A DNA stretch of 64,000 bases from the NCBI GenBank assembly GCA_037951105.1, contig JBAMJV010010558.1:1-64000 (forward strand), read 5' to 3'. The DNA is from Echinarachnius parma. Taxonomy: Eukaryota; Echinodermata; Echinoidea; Clypeasteroida; Echinarachniidae. The notes under the pieces are model-generated. The model was given only the letters and a program-made list of their open reading frames with translations. It did no database searches and was not told the origin of the DNA. The translations under genes and the position numbers were made by a program. Positions 1 through 12,403 of the stretch are shown here, one piece after another (the stretch's first letter is position 1; each line of letters begins with the position of its first letter).

Positions 1-445
1 GACCCCGTTTACAGTGCAAAAAAGGCCGGGCCGAGACGCGTCTCGGCCCGGCCTTTTTTTCACTGTAAACGCTCAAAAGGCCAAATGCGGGGCCAAAAGT
101 GGCCGAGCATTTGGCCCCGCTCTTGAGGTAGTCTCGGCCGCGGCCGAGACGCGTCTCGGCCCCGCTTTTTCTCACTGTAAACGCACGCAGTGCCAAATGC
201 GGTACCAAATTGGGAAAACAATTAATTGCAAATAACGCGCCTTTGTTCTGTGACCCCGTCACGCCCACAAAATAATGGTTTGTTTACATGCAGAGCGCCA
301 CTACGAAAAGATATTGAAAGGGCGGCCGGGCCGAGACCACCACTGTAAACGCAAAAAATTGGGGGGGGGGGGGGGGGGGCCGAGTACCGCAATTTAAGCA
401 GGGCCGAGACGCGTCTCGGCCCGGCCCTGCACTGTAAACGGGGTC
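1..445. mobile_element. Palindrome-rich TIR element (MITE/fold-back)
   Basis: The first 17 bases (GACCCCGTTTACAGTGC) are the exact reverse complement of 429-445, so the two ends form terminal inverted repeats. The left end touches the window edge, so the true element may start further left. Inside, the module CACTGTAAACG recurs at about 61, 173, 343 and 430, and the 16-base palindrome CCGAGACGCGTCTCGG recurs at 31-46, 144-159 and 404-419. A run of 19 or more G lies at about 361-379. It is much more GC-rich than its flanks. No coding capacity; the 73-codon open frame here is not a credible gene. The superfamily is not determined because no target duplication can be seen. Confidence 0.7.
6..71. 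repeat. 66-bp near-perfect palindrome
   Basis: Bases 6-38 pair with 39-71 around a centre at 38.5 with a single mismatch (17 against 60). The core 18-59 is a perfect 42-base palindrome. It would extrude as a cruciform or fold as a hairpin with almost no loop. It is the left terminal module of the 1-445 element. Confidence 0.85.
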
Positions 446-1334
446 AGAGTCGTGTCTCAAAACGCTGATACTCGGCTAGACGTTTCTATTCAATCGCACC
501 CCAAGACAATTTCGCCCGCCTCCCCTGTGAACCGAGAGGTGCTTTAATATGAAGAAAACAGAGCAAATCAAAACCCAGACACAAACAAACAGTTATTTTT
601 TAGTTTTGTTCGTCGTTTTGGGGGTTTGAGGGGCTAAGAATGCGAGTAGAGTTCACGACTTCTGCAATGTTTATTTTATGTCCAGGGTCGCATCGCGGGT
701 CAAAGCCGCTTTTCTTTAAGAATCGAATGTGCGGCCAACATTGGACCCGGGGGTACTACGAAATGTTTTCCGAGGGTGGGGTGGGGTTGAGCTGGTTGCC
801 TGAAAAACAACCTTCTCGTCTATGAATAAAACTCCCAAATGAACACATTTTACCCGAATGTGTCAGGGGTTTGCTTTCAGCCCACTAAACTGTGTTTTTG
901 AATAAATGATTTTGTGACCAGAGATAGAAATATGCGAAATAGGCATTTATCCGCAGAGGAAAGGTAGATGTATTAAGTGACTGATCATTATTGCGTCAGT
1001 ATATCAAAGCCCCCCTTTTTAAAGGGATAATAAAGTTTTGTTTTAGGGAGCCTTCAAAATAATTTTTGCGATGTAATTTTTGCACTCGGTGCAATGTATT
1101 GCTCGATGAAAATCCGTTCAGGAACGGCAGAAATATCCTCAAGTGAAAGTCATTCGAGTAATAGTTGGGGACATTGACTTTTCTTTTAAAATATATATTA
1201 ATGATTATATCTATAAATGCTACTGATTGGTGAAAAGTTACGCAAGTCGCTTTTTTAAATTTTTATAATTTATCTCTAGAATCTTCCTTTTAGATTAAAA
1301 AAAACAAAAAACAAATACGTTTGTTAAAAGAAAT
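446..1334. other. Intergenic, no supported feature
   Basis: I see no coding signal, TIR or clear repeat. A 61-codon open frame at 640-825 shows no recognisable domain and no splice support. Confidence 0.5.
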
Positions 1335-2080
1335 TGGGCCAAAGTTCTGCAAGTACCTTTCTTTCCCTTTTAACTAATTGACAGAAAATGAAAACGACAC
1401 TGCCCTATAAACCTCCATTCCCTTCTGATTGCTTATCCTCATATTATTATATTGAAGAAATAAGTTAAACCTGTATTCAGGATGTAAATTGGGTCGAAGT
1501 TCTTCGGGTACTTTCCCCATTAATTTACAGACAATAAAAAAAAAAAAACGGCATTGCCCTTGCCTCAAACCTTTTCACCTGATTGATTATTCTTATAAAT
1601 AGAAGGGAAAAAAAGAAGTTAAACTGAACATATTCAGGAAATTCAGGATGAAAATCTGGTCAAAGTTTTACAAGTACTCTTCTTTCCTTTTAATTCCAAG
1701 AAAATAAAAACGATATTGCCCCTTCCTTCAACCCTTCTACCGATTGATAACGCTCATAAATATTGAAGAAAAAAAGATGTTAAAGTCAGGATGGAAATTT
1801 GGTCAAAGTTTTACCCAAACTAGTACTTTCCTTTTGTTTTAATTAAAGGAAAACGACATCCCCCTTGCCTTCAACCCTTTATTCTGATTGATTATTCTCA
1901 TTGATTATTATCATCAAAAAAAGAAAAAAAAGAAGTTGAAGCAATATTCAGTAAATTTAGGATGGAAATTTAGTCAAAGTTCTGCCGGAACTTTGAATTA
2001 CAGAAAATTGCATTCCCCTTACCTTCAACCCTTTATTCTGATTGATTATAATCATTAATCGGAAGGAGAAGAAGATATTC
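1335..2080. repeat. Tandem array, ~145-170 bp unit, ~5 copies
   Basis: Units begin near 1335, 1490, 1652, 1800 and 1971 with a conserved phrase of the type GGTCAAAGTTYTGCAAGTACT. This is followed by an A-rich stretch, then GACATTGCCCTTGCCTTCAA, then CTGATTGATTATTCTCATAA. Copies differ by indels and substitutions, so the array is old. Confidence 0.7.
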
Positions 2081-2469
2081 GAGTATGAGCAGTATTAAGC
2101 CTCATTTTGAAGACATCATTATCCCTGTCTGCTGTTTAATTGCGCCCATAAATCGAGCAACGCTCTCATACTGCCCCCAACATAAATAAAGACGATATAA
2201 GAAGGAATACGTGGCGATTTCTCATCATTTTGTGAACTTTTTTTTCTTTCTTCAAAGAGTGAATTATTTCAAACTAAAGCACAGACTTTGCCACCAGCAT
2301 ATTATTTCGTGTTCTTCATCAATACATAGTATATACTCAAAATTGTCAAACTTTGGGTTAAATGCGTGTTGCCGAAAAAAAAAAAAAAGAACGGTAGAAA
2401 AAGCAACAACATATTCATATCATTTAAATTGGCCTATTTGGAACTTTGGGTGGATCGTAGTGAGGCCAT

Positions 2470-3810
2470 ACAGCCCATTAGAAGTGAGTTAATATGAGAT
2501 TCATGTTCTGTTTTGTGCTATTGGTTCTATCAGCGTAATCATGGTATCTTTGCCTTACTTTAATTATAAAATATATATAATTGTTTTCCTTCAGCCGTGA
2601 CTTTAGCTGGGGTATTGGACAAAAATACAAATCAAGGGGATATATAAAGGCCAAAGAGTTCAATAAAAGTGAGCTAATGTGACATTCATGTTATTATTTT
2701 GTGTAATTGCTTCTATTACTGGCGTAATCATGCCATAGTATCTTTGCCTTAATTTAATTCTAGAATAGATATAATGGTTTTCTTCACCGATGACTAAAGC
2801 TGGGGCATTTGACAACTATGAAGGACACAGACCCCATCTTAAGTGTGCTAATGTGAGATTCATGTTCATGTTTTTTTTAATTGCTATTATCATAAATGTA
2901 ATCATGCCATAGTATCTTTGCCTTGCTTAAATTCTGGAATATATATAATTGTTTTCTTCACCGATGACTAAAGCTGGGGCATTGGACAACAATCAAACTC
3001 GAGGGGTTGTCGAAAGGCCATTATGCAGCCCAATAAAAGTGAGCTAATGTGAGATTCATGCTCATGTTTTTTTTAAATTGTTGTTATAGTTTCTAGCATT
3101 AGCGTAATAATAGTATTTTTGCCTTGCTTTAAAGGGATAGTTGAGTTCTGGTAAGGAGAGTACAGTTTTAGTGAAACTGAATTTTAGTAACCAAAACCTG
3201 CATCATTACATTACAAACTAATAGTTATAACTAGAAAGGAACACAAAATTACAAATGACGTAGTAAAGATCATGTTATCATTCAAAAAGAGCCGTTAAAA
3301 CGTAAGAGGGCGCTCTCTAAACACTCATCGGTTTCAACCATTTTGAATAAAATATTGTGCATGTGATGCTTTGTTGAAATAGTGATTAGATAGAGAAATA
3401 ACTAACAACTATTTAAATACCTATTTTGTAACTTTTTGAAAAGAGGAAGCATTTTTTTGAATTTTTAACGGCTGGTGCAAAATTCTCTAATAAACCCGGG
3501 GCCCCGGGTTTATTACAAATTGTTATATTTATGGATATTTCAGCCGTTTCTGAACCGATTTTGATCAAACAAAGATGATTTTATTGTTTAAATATTATGC
3601 TCTTTCAAATTTTACACTCAGTTTTTCATTACCTCACAAAAAAAAAAAGTAGTCTAGCGCCCTCTCTACCAAAACTCAACTTTCCCTTTAATTATGGAAT
3701 AGGCTATATGTGATTGTTTTCTTCACATGTGACTTAGGCTGGAGCATTTTATGGACCAGAATCAAAGGCCATTATGCAGCCCAATAAAAGTGAGCTAATG
3801 TGAGATTCAT
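2470..3810. repeat. Tandem array, ~180 bp unit, split by a TTAA MITE
   Basis: The phrase AGTGAGCTAATGTGAGATTC recurs with small changes at about 2483, 2667, 2842, 3044 and 3788, and each unit also contains TATCTTTGCCTTGCTTTAAT. The spacing breaks between the last two copies because an element (3133-3687) sits inside the GCCTTGCTTTAA part of one unit. Removing it restores a normal unit. Confidence 0.75.
3133..3687. mobile_element. TTAA-target MITE, family A copy 1
   Basis: The ends AGGGATAGTTGAGTTCTGGT and the reverse complement of the right end (AGGGAAAGTTGAGTTTTGGT) match over about 28 bases. The element is flanked by TTAA at 3129-3132 and 3688-3691, which is the target duplication of piggyBac-like and Kolobok-like transposons. 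The host unit of the tandem array shows what the empty site looked like. It is non-coding. A second copy in opposite orientation lies at 7502-8036. Confidence 0.8.
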
Positions 3811-4910
3811 GGTCTTGTGTACTTGCTTCTATATCATTAGCGTTACCATTGCATCTGTTATTATTCTATAAAAGACAGGGTAGATATAATAATTATATAA
3901 TCAACCGACAGAGGTGCAACCGAGGTGCAATTTATTGTCATGGAATTACCCTAGATAACAAAACCTCATACTTAAAACCATTCATCACTCTTTTTGTACT
4001 ATTTTCCATGTTAACGTATACTGGACTTTCTTATTTGTCCGATTTTTATGAAAACATCTAAGTATTACGAATGTATTTAAACTTACAAAATTAATAACGT
4101 GTACAATGTATTTTTTTCTTCAATTTGATCCACTGATGATATATACGTATGTCTTTATTAACGAAACCCAATTTTTAGTTCAAAGACAGCATAAATGATT
4201 GCTCGGAAATATATTAAGTAATGATCTTATTCCTTCAAATATTTCATATAACAAAAGAAATCTATGTCTCTGAATATGTATATCTTTTATGAAAAGTAAT
4301 TTCCCATGCCCTTGATAGAAACAATCTAGATTAGATGTGTCCCCGAATTTCAATTCATGCCTCCTTTATCAGCCCATCATCGACTCCTCGATTATATATA
4401 TAGGCACAATCAATCTTAGTTGTTGAGTATGCATATTATTTAAATGAAAACAATTTATTTAAATGAAAAGTGAAAGATAAGGCCTTAGATCGAACACAAT
4501 CTAGAATAAATGTCCCCGAATGTCAATTTCTGTGCCCTTTATCGTCCCATTATCAACTATACAAGTAGTCGATTTAGGCGCAATCAATCAGTGCCGTTGA
4601 ATAATGCATTATAATATCTTGTATGAGACAAATATGAAGATAAATTGGAAATATTATCCGCGGGCTTTAGATGGAAACGATCTGGATCAAAGATCCCCAG
4701 AAGCGAAATGAGGGGGAGTGGAGGAAGTAATGCATTTCTCTAGTTGCAGAGATTTGGGTGTGTTTAAATACACTTGACAGGCACATAATCTACATTTTAA
4801 ATCGTGTTTTATAGGACAATCTTTTCGTAATAAATATTAGCCTAAACGCGTTTCAAGGCACTGAAAATGGGCTAAGATAAGAATATTAAAACGCAACCTA
4901 GGAATATGAT
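3811..4910. repeat. AT-rich intergenic with a ~185 bp tandem repeat (~2.5 copies)
   Basis: From about 4290 to 4690 a unit with AACAATCTAGATTAGATGTG-like sequence, CCCGAATKTCAATT and GGCRCAATCAATC is present twice, at about 4310 and 4490. A degraded third start lies near 4670 (AACGATCTGGATCAAAGATC). Nothing else is recognisable in the stretch. Confidence 0.5.
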
Positions 4911-4919
4911 TATATTACT

Positions 4920-5057
4920 CCCATCATCATCATCAACATCAACATGAGCATCATCATCATCATCACCACCATCATCATCATCATCAACATCAACATGAGC
5001 ATCAGCATCATCAACATCAACATCATCATCATGATCATCATCACCATCATCATCATT

Positions 5058-5101
<44 letters not shown>

Positions 5102-5195
5102 AATAATCTTCATAATTATCATCATCATCAACACCATAATAATCATCATCATCATTATCATTATTATCATCATTATTATCATCACCATTATCTGC
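4920..5195. repeat. (ATC)n / (GAT)n microsatellite
   Basis: Long trinucleotide tract of CAT/ATC units with interruptions (CAC, AAC, AAT, ATT). It is open in several frames and so gives poly-Asp, poly-Met and poly-Ile open frames, none of which should be read as genes. Confidence 0.95.
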
Positions 5196-5530
5196 ACGGA
5201 AGGATATGTAGGTTGTTGTACTTTTTGTCTTCCCCATCTGTTTAATCTCTTTACAATGACTACATTCTGTTCCTTCATCAAGTTCCTTACTTTTTGTTCG
5301 TATAATATCATGGCGCCATTTTACGCACCAGCCGTGGAATGCAAGTCTGATCTTTTACCGTGGGAGTAACTATTTTTTCCCCCTGAAGATGAATGTTGGC
5401 ACAATTGATTTTGGGAATTGATTCCGCTATAGGAGAAGCCCCTGGTCCCAGTCATAAATATTTACACTGTCTGCAAATGAGAATTGGGATGCGCTGTGCT
5501 GATATGTGGTGTGTTTTGTTGAAATGTTAA

Positions 5531-5972
5531 AGGCATATATGCGTGGGTTATTAGACGCGTGGATCCATCTTGCGCACTTTTACGCACGGTACGTAATCCC
5601 CATTGGCTCAGTTATAAGTAGCGATCGCAAACTGTCCCGGCTTCCGAATACCCGAGTAAAAAATGCATACAAAATAGTCGCGTTCGGAATGTTTGTACAA
5701 GTCGAATGGAGATCCATCAGAGATGTTTACGAGCGAAAATATCACGTAACACGCTTAACCGCAAATACTTTAAAGCGCCGCTGTTTGATGTCTTAGGTGA
5801 TAGCGTGAGAAATTCTTGCTGCATGCAATTTCATAAGAAGGCCCGTGTTCAGATATTTCGAAGCACCGCTCTTCGATCGATCCAACACATATCGTGAGTT
5901 TACCTCGAGAGATTACGGTGGAGTCGAGTTGGAATTTGCTGACTACCCTTTATAACCCACGCATATATGCCT
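5531..5972. mobile_element. TTAA-target MITE with perfect 21-bp TIR
   Basis: The left end AGGCATATATGCGTGGGTTAT (5531-5551) is repeated exactly, inverted, at 5952-5972. TTAA flanks both sides (5527-5530 and 5973-5976). The TIR itself contains the palindrome GCATATATGC. Two overlapping open frames of 96 and 63 codons lie inside the element. They are richer in CpG than the flanks but resemble no transposase, so I treat them as non-coding. Confidence 0.85.
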
Positions 5973-6173
5973 TTAATTGTTTATGTCTTCAGACACCAGG
6001 GTGATGTTTCATGAAACTTTTCGAATTGTTGTATAAAGTGTCAAATTATTGTAACTATACCATGGCAATATAGCTAAAGTGCCTGATGCTGATTGGCTGT
6101 TGCCATATTAGTGACAATAATTGGACACTGACAAGAATTGGGAAAGGTCTATGGAATGGGGCACTGGGGGTGT

Positions 6174-6455
6174 TTCACAAAGATCCTAAGTTGAACTTAA
6201 CACTAAGTAGGACTTGATATATGCTAAGCCATTTATAGCCGTGGAATTAAAACAAAAATGCAAGTATTTTAGACCTGTCATAAATTTGACGTCAAGAACA
6301 TGAACTCTCCTTGATGATATAAAATATTAATGATTTTAATCAACATTTTATGCCTTTTAAAATAACTTTATACAAACAATTTTCAAAGAAACAAATGGCT
6401 TTCCATAATTTTGAAATCCAACTTAGAGTTAAGTTCAACTTAGGATCTTTGTGAA
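6174..6455. mobile_element. MITE with ~36-bp TIR
   Basis: TTCACAAAGATCCTAAGTTG at the left reappears inverted at the right end, and the match extends for about 36 bases with few mismatches. The interior is AT-rich and non-coding. I see no clear target duplication (flanks GGGGGTGT and GGCGGGTA), so the superfamily is open. Confidence 0.75.
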
Positions 6456-7497
6456 GGCGGGTAAAAAGATGCTAATATTTCGAACTTTTTTGTCCTCTTG
6501 TGTCTCTAATAGCTTGGAAATCATTTTGTTGAAAGGGGAATTTAAAATACGTATAAGATATAAGGGTGTTCATTACTAGTCTAACAGTGAAATAGCTCTC
6601 AATAGGGGGGATTTGCGTCATTAATGAAACCGAGTACTCAGTATAAAATGTCTTCCACTAAATGATATTTTTAACCGTTCCCATCAAAGTCTAGCTATTC
6701 CCAAAGAGTCGACCCCTTGCTTACGGGAACCATGGTGGGCTATGGGGTTCCAAATCAATTGAGATTTCAAAATCTCGAAGGGAATGGGTTACTAATTACG
6801 ATAATGGTGCACCAAATTCCTATAAATGCAAAGACTTAAAGTCGCTTCATTTCATCTCAATATTCTAATTGCTAGCACGACCGCAATTTATTTAAATTTC
6901 ATCAAGCTTTATAAATAAAATTAAAAAGCGTGATTCGTCGTGTCCTTGGCGCTCAAATCGTCTTCTATGGATTGTCAATTACTTTCCCGAATAAGGCCGA
7001 TGGAATTGAGGTATTCATTGCTCGAAACGCATGCAATTGGGGTAATTATTATTACCTCGGTCGTTTGGGAATGTATTGTTCTATAGTATTAATGAAGTTA
7101 CGATCATGACCAAATTTCCCTTCTATCGCTTATAAATAATAAAGATAGATAATAAAATAGATTTCTCCGTGTCCTTGCTTTAGCTTTGTGTCCCTATTTT
7201 AGTCACTTACGTTTGCTTCTTTGTGCTTTGGTAATGTCACTTCCGTACCTTGGGTAAAATTACAAGAATTGAGACGTTGCTGAATAAAATATGAAGATGC
7301 GAATGTATACAATGGGTAATTAGTGTAACAAAATAATGCCCCTGGATTGAATCAATATTACTTAGATATTACTGAATAAGGGCGATACAATAGAAAATAA
7401 TTATCATAACAAAATTAGTCCTTCGCCTAGCTTCGTTACCTGGGTTAAATCACAAATAGTATATAGATTTGTAGTGATTAAGAAGTTAAGTATAGAG
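6456..7497. other. Intergenic, degenerate repeats only
   Basis: Phrases such as CGTGTCCTTG followed by a TTCAATT/ACTTTCC stretch recur near 6935, 7165 and 8090, suggesting a very diverged tandem array on both sides of the MITE at 7502. No gene is seen. Confidence 0.4.
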
Positions 7498-7501
7498 TTA
7501 A

Positions 7502-8036
7502 AGGGGTAGTTTAGTTTTGGTAGAGAGGGCGCTGCACATCACAATTTTTTTGTGAGGTAATGAAAAACTGAGTGTCGAATTTGAGAGAACATGCAATTTT
7601 AATGGCAGAATAAACTTTATTTGGTCAAAATCGACCCAGAAACGGCTGAAATATCAATAAATATATCTGATCTTATAATTATTTGGGGCCCAAATAATTA
7701 GATGATTTTTTCAACAACAAAAAAAAAATGCTTGCACTTTTTCACAAATTTTCAAAAGCGTTTTTAAATAGTTGTTGATGATCTCTCTATTTAATCATTA
7801 TTTCAATAAAAACATCACATGCATAATTTTGTATGAAAATGGATGAAACCAATGTCTTTTTAGAAAGCGCCCTCTTGTGTTTTAATGGCTCTTTTTGAAT
7901 GATAACGGGCTTTTTACTTAGTCGTTTGTAATTTGGTATACCTTTTGAGCATGGTGGAGTTATTTCTATTAGTTTATAATGTTATTGTCCAGGTTTGGTT
8001 ACTTAAGTTCAGCCTTACCCAAACTGTACTACCCCT
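7502..8036. mobile_element. TTAA-target MITE, family A copy 2 (inverted)
   Basis: The ends AGGGGTAGTTTAGTTTTGGT and the inverse at 8017-8036 form TIRs. TTAA flanks at 7498-7501 and 8037-8040. The interior is homologous to the reverse complement of 3133-3687: a shared segment with GTGAGGTAATGAAAAACTGA near the left end, AACGGCTGAAATATC in the middle, and AGAAAGCGCCCTCTTGTG near the right end. It is non-coding. Confidence 0.8.
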
Positions 8037-8040
8037 TTAA

Positions 8041-9000
8041 TATAGAATAGTTTAATTTCATTTTACTTGGGGAAAAAGGGGCAATTATTTGGTGTCCTTG
8101 TCATAGCGATGTGCGTTGTTCAGATCGTCTTTCAATTTCCTTCTTAGTATCATGATAATGCCCTTTCGTGGCTTGGATTGAATTACTGAATTTCGCATGC
8201 TGAATAAATGTATAAGATACAATGGGCGATTATTGTTTCGAAAAGCCTTTTCTTGATTGTCATACTTTACTTACTTTTCATACTTTTGTGAGTTTTGTCA
8301 TATAATTATAACAGATGTTAACTTTGTTGTCGGGGAAAATCATGGAATGTTCCCTCGGGATATGAAATGCTATTTCGTGAAGACAATAAGTCCCTCGACT
8401 ACGTCTCGGGAAATATAATCGTCCCTCAATAGCATTTAAAATCTGTGATATTCCCTCCACCACCAGTTAACATCTGTATAATGATCACATTTTTATTACA
8501 TTGCGCTTATGGAAAAAAAAGAAGTTGTAATCCTTGCCTACATGATCTACTTAGAAAAAAAAAGCCAAGAACAATATTATTTTACATGTGTCTTATTCTG
8601 TACATGACAAAAATTCATATAGCAGGACTATTCTTATCGTAAGATAATACTGTTTTCTTATGCTCTTTTGACCAGTCAAGTCAAGTGTAAGTGTACCTCT
8701 TGTGGCCATCATACATCGATAGCCTGAAAGCCGATATCTACCTGGAATCTTATCGATCGATACTTATTTTGCCCAAAACAGATTCGATAGTCGATCGGTG
8801 TCATGTGGGCGCCACATTTGCTATTGTGGTGTGTTTTTGAATTCTTGATTGCTCGGTCTCTCTATGTTAACCCCTTCGTTGTATTATATGGTATTGTTTC
8901 GTTATTGTATTGTACATAATAATTAATTTCTTTTCTGGTTAACCTTCTTTCATTCTTGTTTCTCTCTAAAATATTGCTTTCTTTCTGTCGAAATTCTTAA
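8041..9000. other. Intergenic, no supported feature
   Basis: AT-rich sequence with two short overlapping open frames (8278-8463 minus and 8445-8642 plus) that have no recognisable motif. No gene is called. Confidence 0.4.
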
Positions 9001-9237
9001 CATTCTCCCGCGAGGTATTACGGCGTCATATTACAAGTGACATTCGAGTTAGAGGGGGCTGACAAATGAATAAGCGTTTCCCATTTACCCGATGCGCAGT
9101 ATTATATCTTAATATTTTCCCGCAACGTATTACGGCGTCATATTACAAGTGACATTCGAGCTGAAAATAAATAAGCGTTTTCCATTTACCAACTGCGCAG
9201 TATATCATGGCGTTATATCGCATGTGACATTCAATTT
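9001..9237. repeat. Tandem repeat, ~120 bp unit, ~2 copies
   Basis: The phrase ATTACGGCGTCATATTACAA followed by GTGACATTCGAG is present at about 9017 and 9130, and a diverged third copy (GGCGTTATATCGCATGTGAC) at about 9210. Each is separated by AATAAGCGTTTYCCATTTAC and TGCGCAGTAT. Confidence 0.7.
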
Positions 9238-9939
9238 AGACGGAGAGTGGTGCGCGTCATTGAACAATTAGTCTCGCTCAATTGAGCGCGTCAAGTCGTA
9301 TGACCGAGAACGTGTTACCAGTCCTCTCCGTCACTGCTAGTGAATTAAGATCCTAATCTACTTGTGTGCGCCACGGGGAGACTTGATATAATTATTACAT
9401 TGAGTGGCATAGCTTAATACTTGTATTGCAATGATTTGTATAGCTCTATGAAAAGGATTGAAATATAATTAATATGTTTGTTATCGATAACTATTCAAAT
9501 ATTCGAGATCGTTATTATAATGAAGATAAACATTCATCGTCATGTTGGTTCCAGTGTATTAATATGGCAATAATATTCTGTTTGAAAACAGTAGCCCATT
9601 CTAACAACAATCAAATCCTGTACTTAAACAGAGTATCCAACACAATACATATTCGTGGGGCCAACGTCAAATAACAACATTAAAACAAAAATGATTTTAC
9701 TTCACTTTGAAGTACGAATTACATTTACTTTCACATGGAATAAACACAAATAACAACACTAAAAAACAACTTCTTTAAAAGTGTTAATATATTTCTCTCG
9801 CCTGTCGATCATCATAAGCGCATTTCGCTACAATAATACGGTCCGATATACCCACCTAGTTATATTCAGTTATTTTGAGCAGATATAACCACCATGAAAT
9901 TATTTTCTTGTCTAAATAATCTGTATTAGATTCGCGTCG

Positions 9940-11620
9940 TTATCTAAGGCTGATATGAAGTAAGCGCATCGGAACTGATCAAGTGTTTATATTAAGGGCC
10001 TCCTCATTATCCTATTACGAATTTGGCAATATTGTTGTTGAATTATATTGTTTGGCGAGGCCGATGGTCTATTTAGGGGCTCACAATCTTGTTTAGTAGG
10101 TTTAAATTCAATTCTTGTTTTAAAACACCGTTGCCTTTTTATAGCTGATAATCATGTGTGCGTAATTGCTGCAGTAGTAAATTTATAAATATACATATCA
10201 ATGTGAGTAACCATGAAGACATTTTATTGAATAAACCAAGTCTCAACATCACACGCATCCATAGCAAATAAGCTGATACGAACTTTTAAAGACTACTGGA
10301 ACCGTGTACTGTTTATATTAAGGGCATCCTCATTATCTTATTACGAATTGGACATATCCTGTTTGTAGTTTACACTTGCGTGGCGGGACGATTGTCTATT
10401 TTAGGGGTTCACAATCTTGTTTAGAAGTTTACTATTCCCTTTTAAAAATTATAATATTATTCCCTCTTATAGACGATTATCATAAGCATGTAATTACATC
10501 AGACGTATACAAGTATATAAGTATAAGTTGTGTACCTGAATAGATTTTCTTAAATTGATTGAATAAAAAAAAACAGTATCGGCAGCACACGTAACCATAA
10601 TAGCTTTCTTCAGCTGATATGAACTGAGCGCATACTATTTTGTGTTAATTTTTTTAATTTGTTTTAAAAATTCATCTTCATTAAATATAATGACTTAGAC
10701 ATGATCCTGTTTAGATTGTTTCACACGAAGAGGCCGACTTTATTCTATATTTGGGGGTTCAGAATCTTGTTTGGCAGTTTGAATGAAAGCTTTAATTTAA
10801 ACAGATAACGCAGTAATGTTTTTATTTGATAATCTTTTTAGCGTGGGTATATTTAATTATTCCTGCAGTACACTTGATAACATTTGATTTAAATCCCCAT
10901 ATAATGCAGTTATCATGTGTACCATATAATATACATTTATTGTATATAATATATAAAGTCGCCGCGCACCACACCCAACCATGGATATATTTCTGTATTA
11001 ACTAAGTGTTGACCTATAGAACATTTTCATTAACTAATTCCTATAGATGGACATCGCATGAGGAAGCCAATTTTTTTTATTTTGGGTTTCACAATCTCGT
11101 TTAGCAATTTAAATTCATGTTTTTACTTGTAACATCATCACAGTTGGATAATTAATACAGCAGTGAAGCTATAGACACCAATCCCCATGACGTCTAAGTT
11201 ATTTTTAAGCTTAATCTTATTTGAATTATAAAGCTCATATAGTATATAATTATGTTCGTAAACTGCCTCTTAATGAAATTACTTTCTACGATAATCTTGG
11301 TCGCATGGGTGGGCGATCGTATTTCTTTTTAATAGTGACCCGCAATCTTGTTTCTCAGTTTTTATTTCTGTTTTAATCTTATACTATCATTGCCACTTAA
11401 TCGAGCATAATGAATCATTATTTTGTATTAATCCCATCAGATGTAGGAATTTCTCTCAACCATATAAATAAATTGTATATAAATAAAAACCGCCGCGTAC
11501 TGCACGCTACCATGCATGGTTATCTTACGCTGATATGAACTAAGTGTTGACATAATAGGACCTCTTCATTAAACTTATAACTGGATGGACTTAATCCGAC
11601 TGCAGAGTTTTCTCCGTGTT
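9940..11620. repeat. Tandem array, ~250-350 bp unit, 5-6 copies
   Basis: Two phrases march through this stretch. One is GCTGATATGAACTAAGTG-like, at about 9950, 10271, 10614, 10998 and 11529. The other is GGGTTCACAATCTTGTTTAG-like, at about 10078, 10406, 10756, 11086 and 11337. Copies are strongly diverged. A single outlying copy of the first phrase occurs near 21246, so the unit also exists elsewhere. Confidence 0.65.
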
Positions 11621-11997
11621 GAGACTGGTCTTCTATTCTTGTGCTCACTATTTTGATAAAACGGTTCTAATCTCCCGTTTACAGATTTTTTATAGCCACC
11701 TCTTGAGGGTGTTTGTGTAAAAGATAGTAGTTTATTCACCGGTATAATTCTATATAGTTTAACTATACTAATACCCCTCTCAGTGCTATTTCTATATAAT
11801 TTAACTAAACTAATACTGTTACGATAAGATGTTTTTATGTGGTGCAACACTGATTGATTAGTTTATTCAGTTGTGTTATTTTGTGTATAACCTGATTATG
11901 GTAATATCGCGTAATAAGTTTATTTTTCGGCGTATAGCGCTGAATAATACGCCACGTGGGCAATATTCTGCTTCGATTATAATAGCAAATGCTATGG

Positions 11998-12066
11998 ATT
12001 TAGGACAGTGAGAGATACGGATAAACACAGACTCTGTGTTTATCCGTATCTCTCACTGTCCTAAAT
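11998..12066. repeat. Perfect 33-bp hairpin
   Basis: ATTTAGGACAGTGAGAGATA and its continuation (11998-12030) is repeated exactly as the reverse complement at 12034-12066 with a 3-base loop (ACT). Directly after it, the 23-base phrase starting CTAAATAATATG is duplicated in tandem (12061-12106). Confidence 0.9.
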
Positions 12067-12179
12067 AATATGTTGGATAGAGACTAAATAATATGTTGGA
12101 TAGAGAGGTGGAGAGAAAGTGAGAGAAGAATGGAGATGGGAATGGGAGAAAGAGGCGGGTGAGAGAGGTGAAGAATGAT

Positions 12180-12343
12180 AATATATCAAACGAGATAAAG
12201 ATTGAGAGAGAGAGAATCTTATAAAGAGGGGGATAGAGATAGATAGATAGAAATATACATACATAGTTAAACAAAACGTTAATAAAACGTTAATACTTCA
12301 CTACACCGTCGCAGACCAACAATATATAGATAGATAGATCCAT

Positions 12344-12403
<60 letters not shown>

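Noticed and set aside
4872-5369. Overlapping open frames of 121-141 codons coding poly-Asp, poly-Met or poly-Ile
   Set aside because: All are translations of the (ATC)n microsatellite in different frames; no start context, domain or splice support.
5506-5897. 96- and 63-codon open frames with fairly protein-like composition
   Set aside because: They lie inside a TTAA MITE with perfect TIRs and match no transposase motif.
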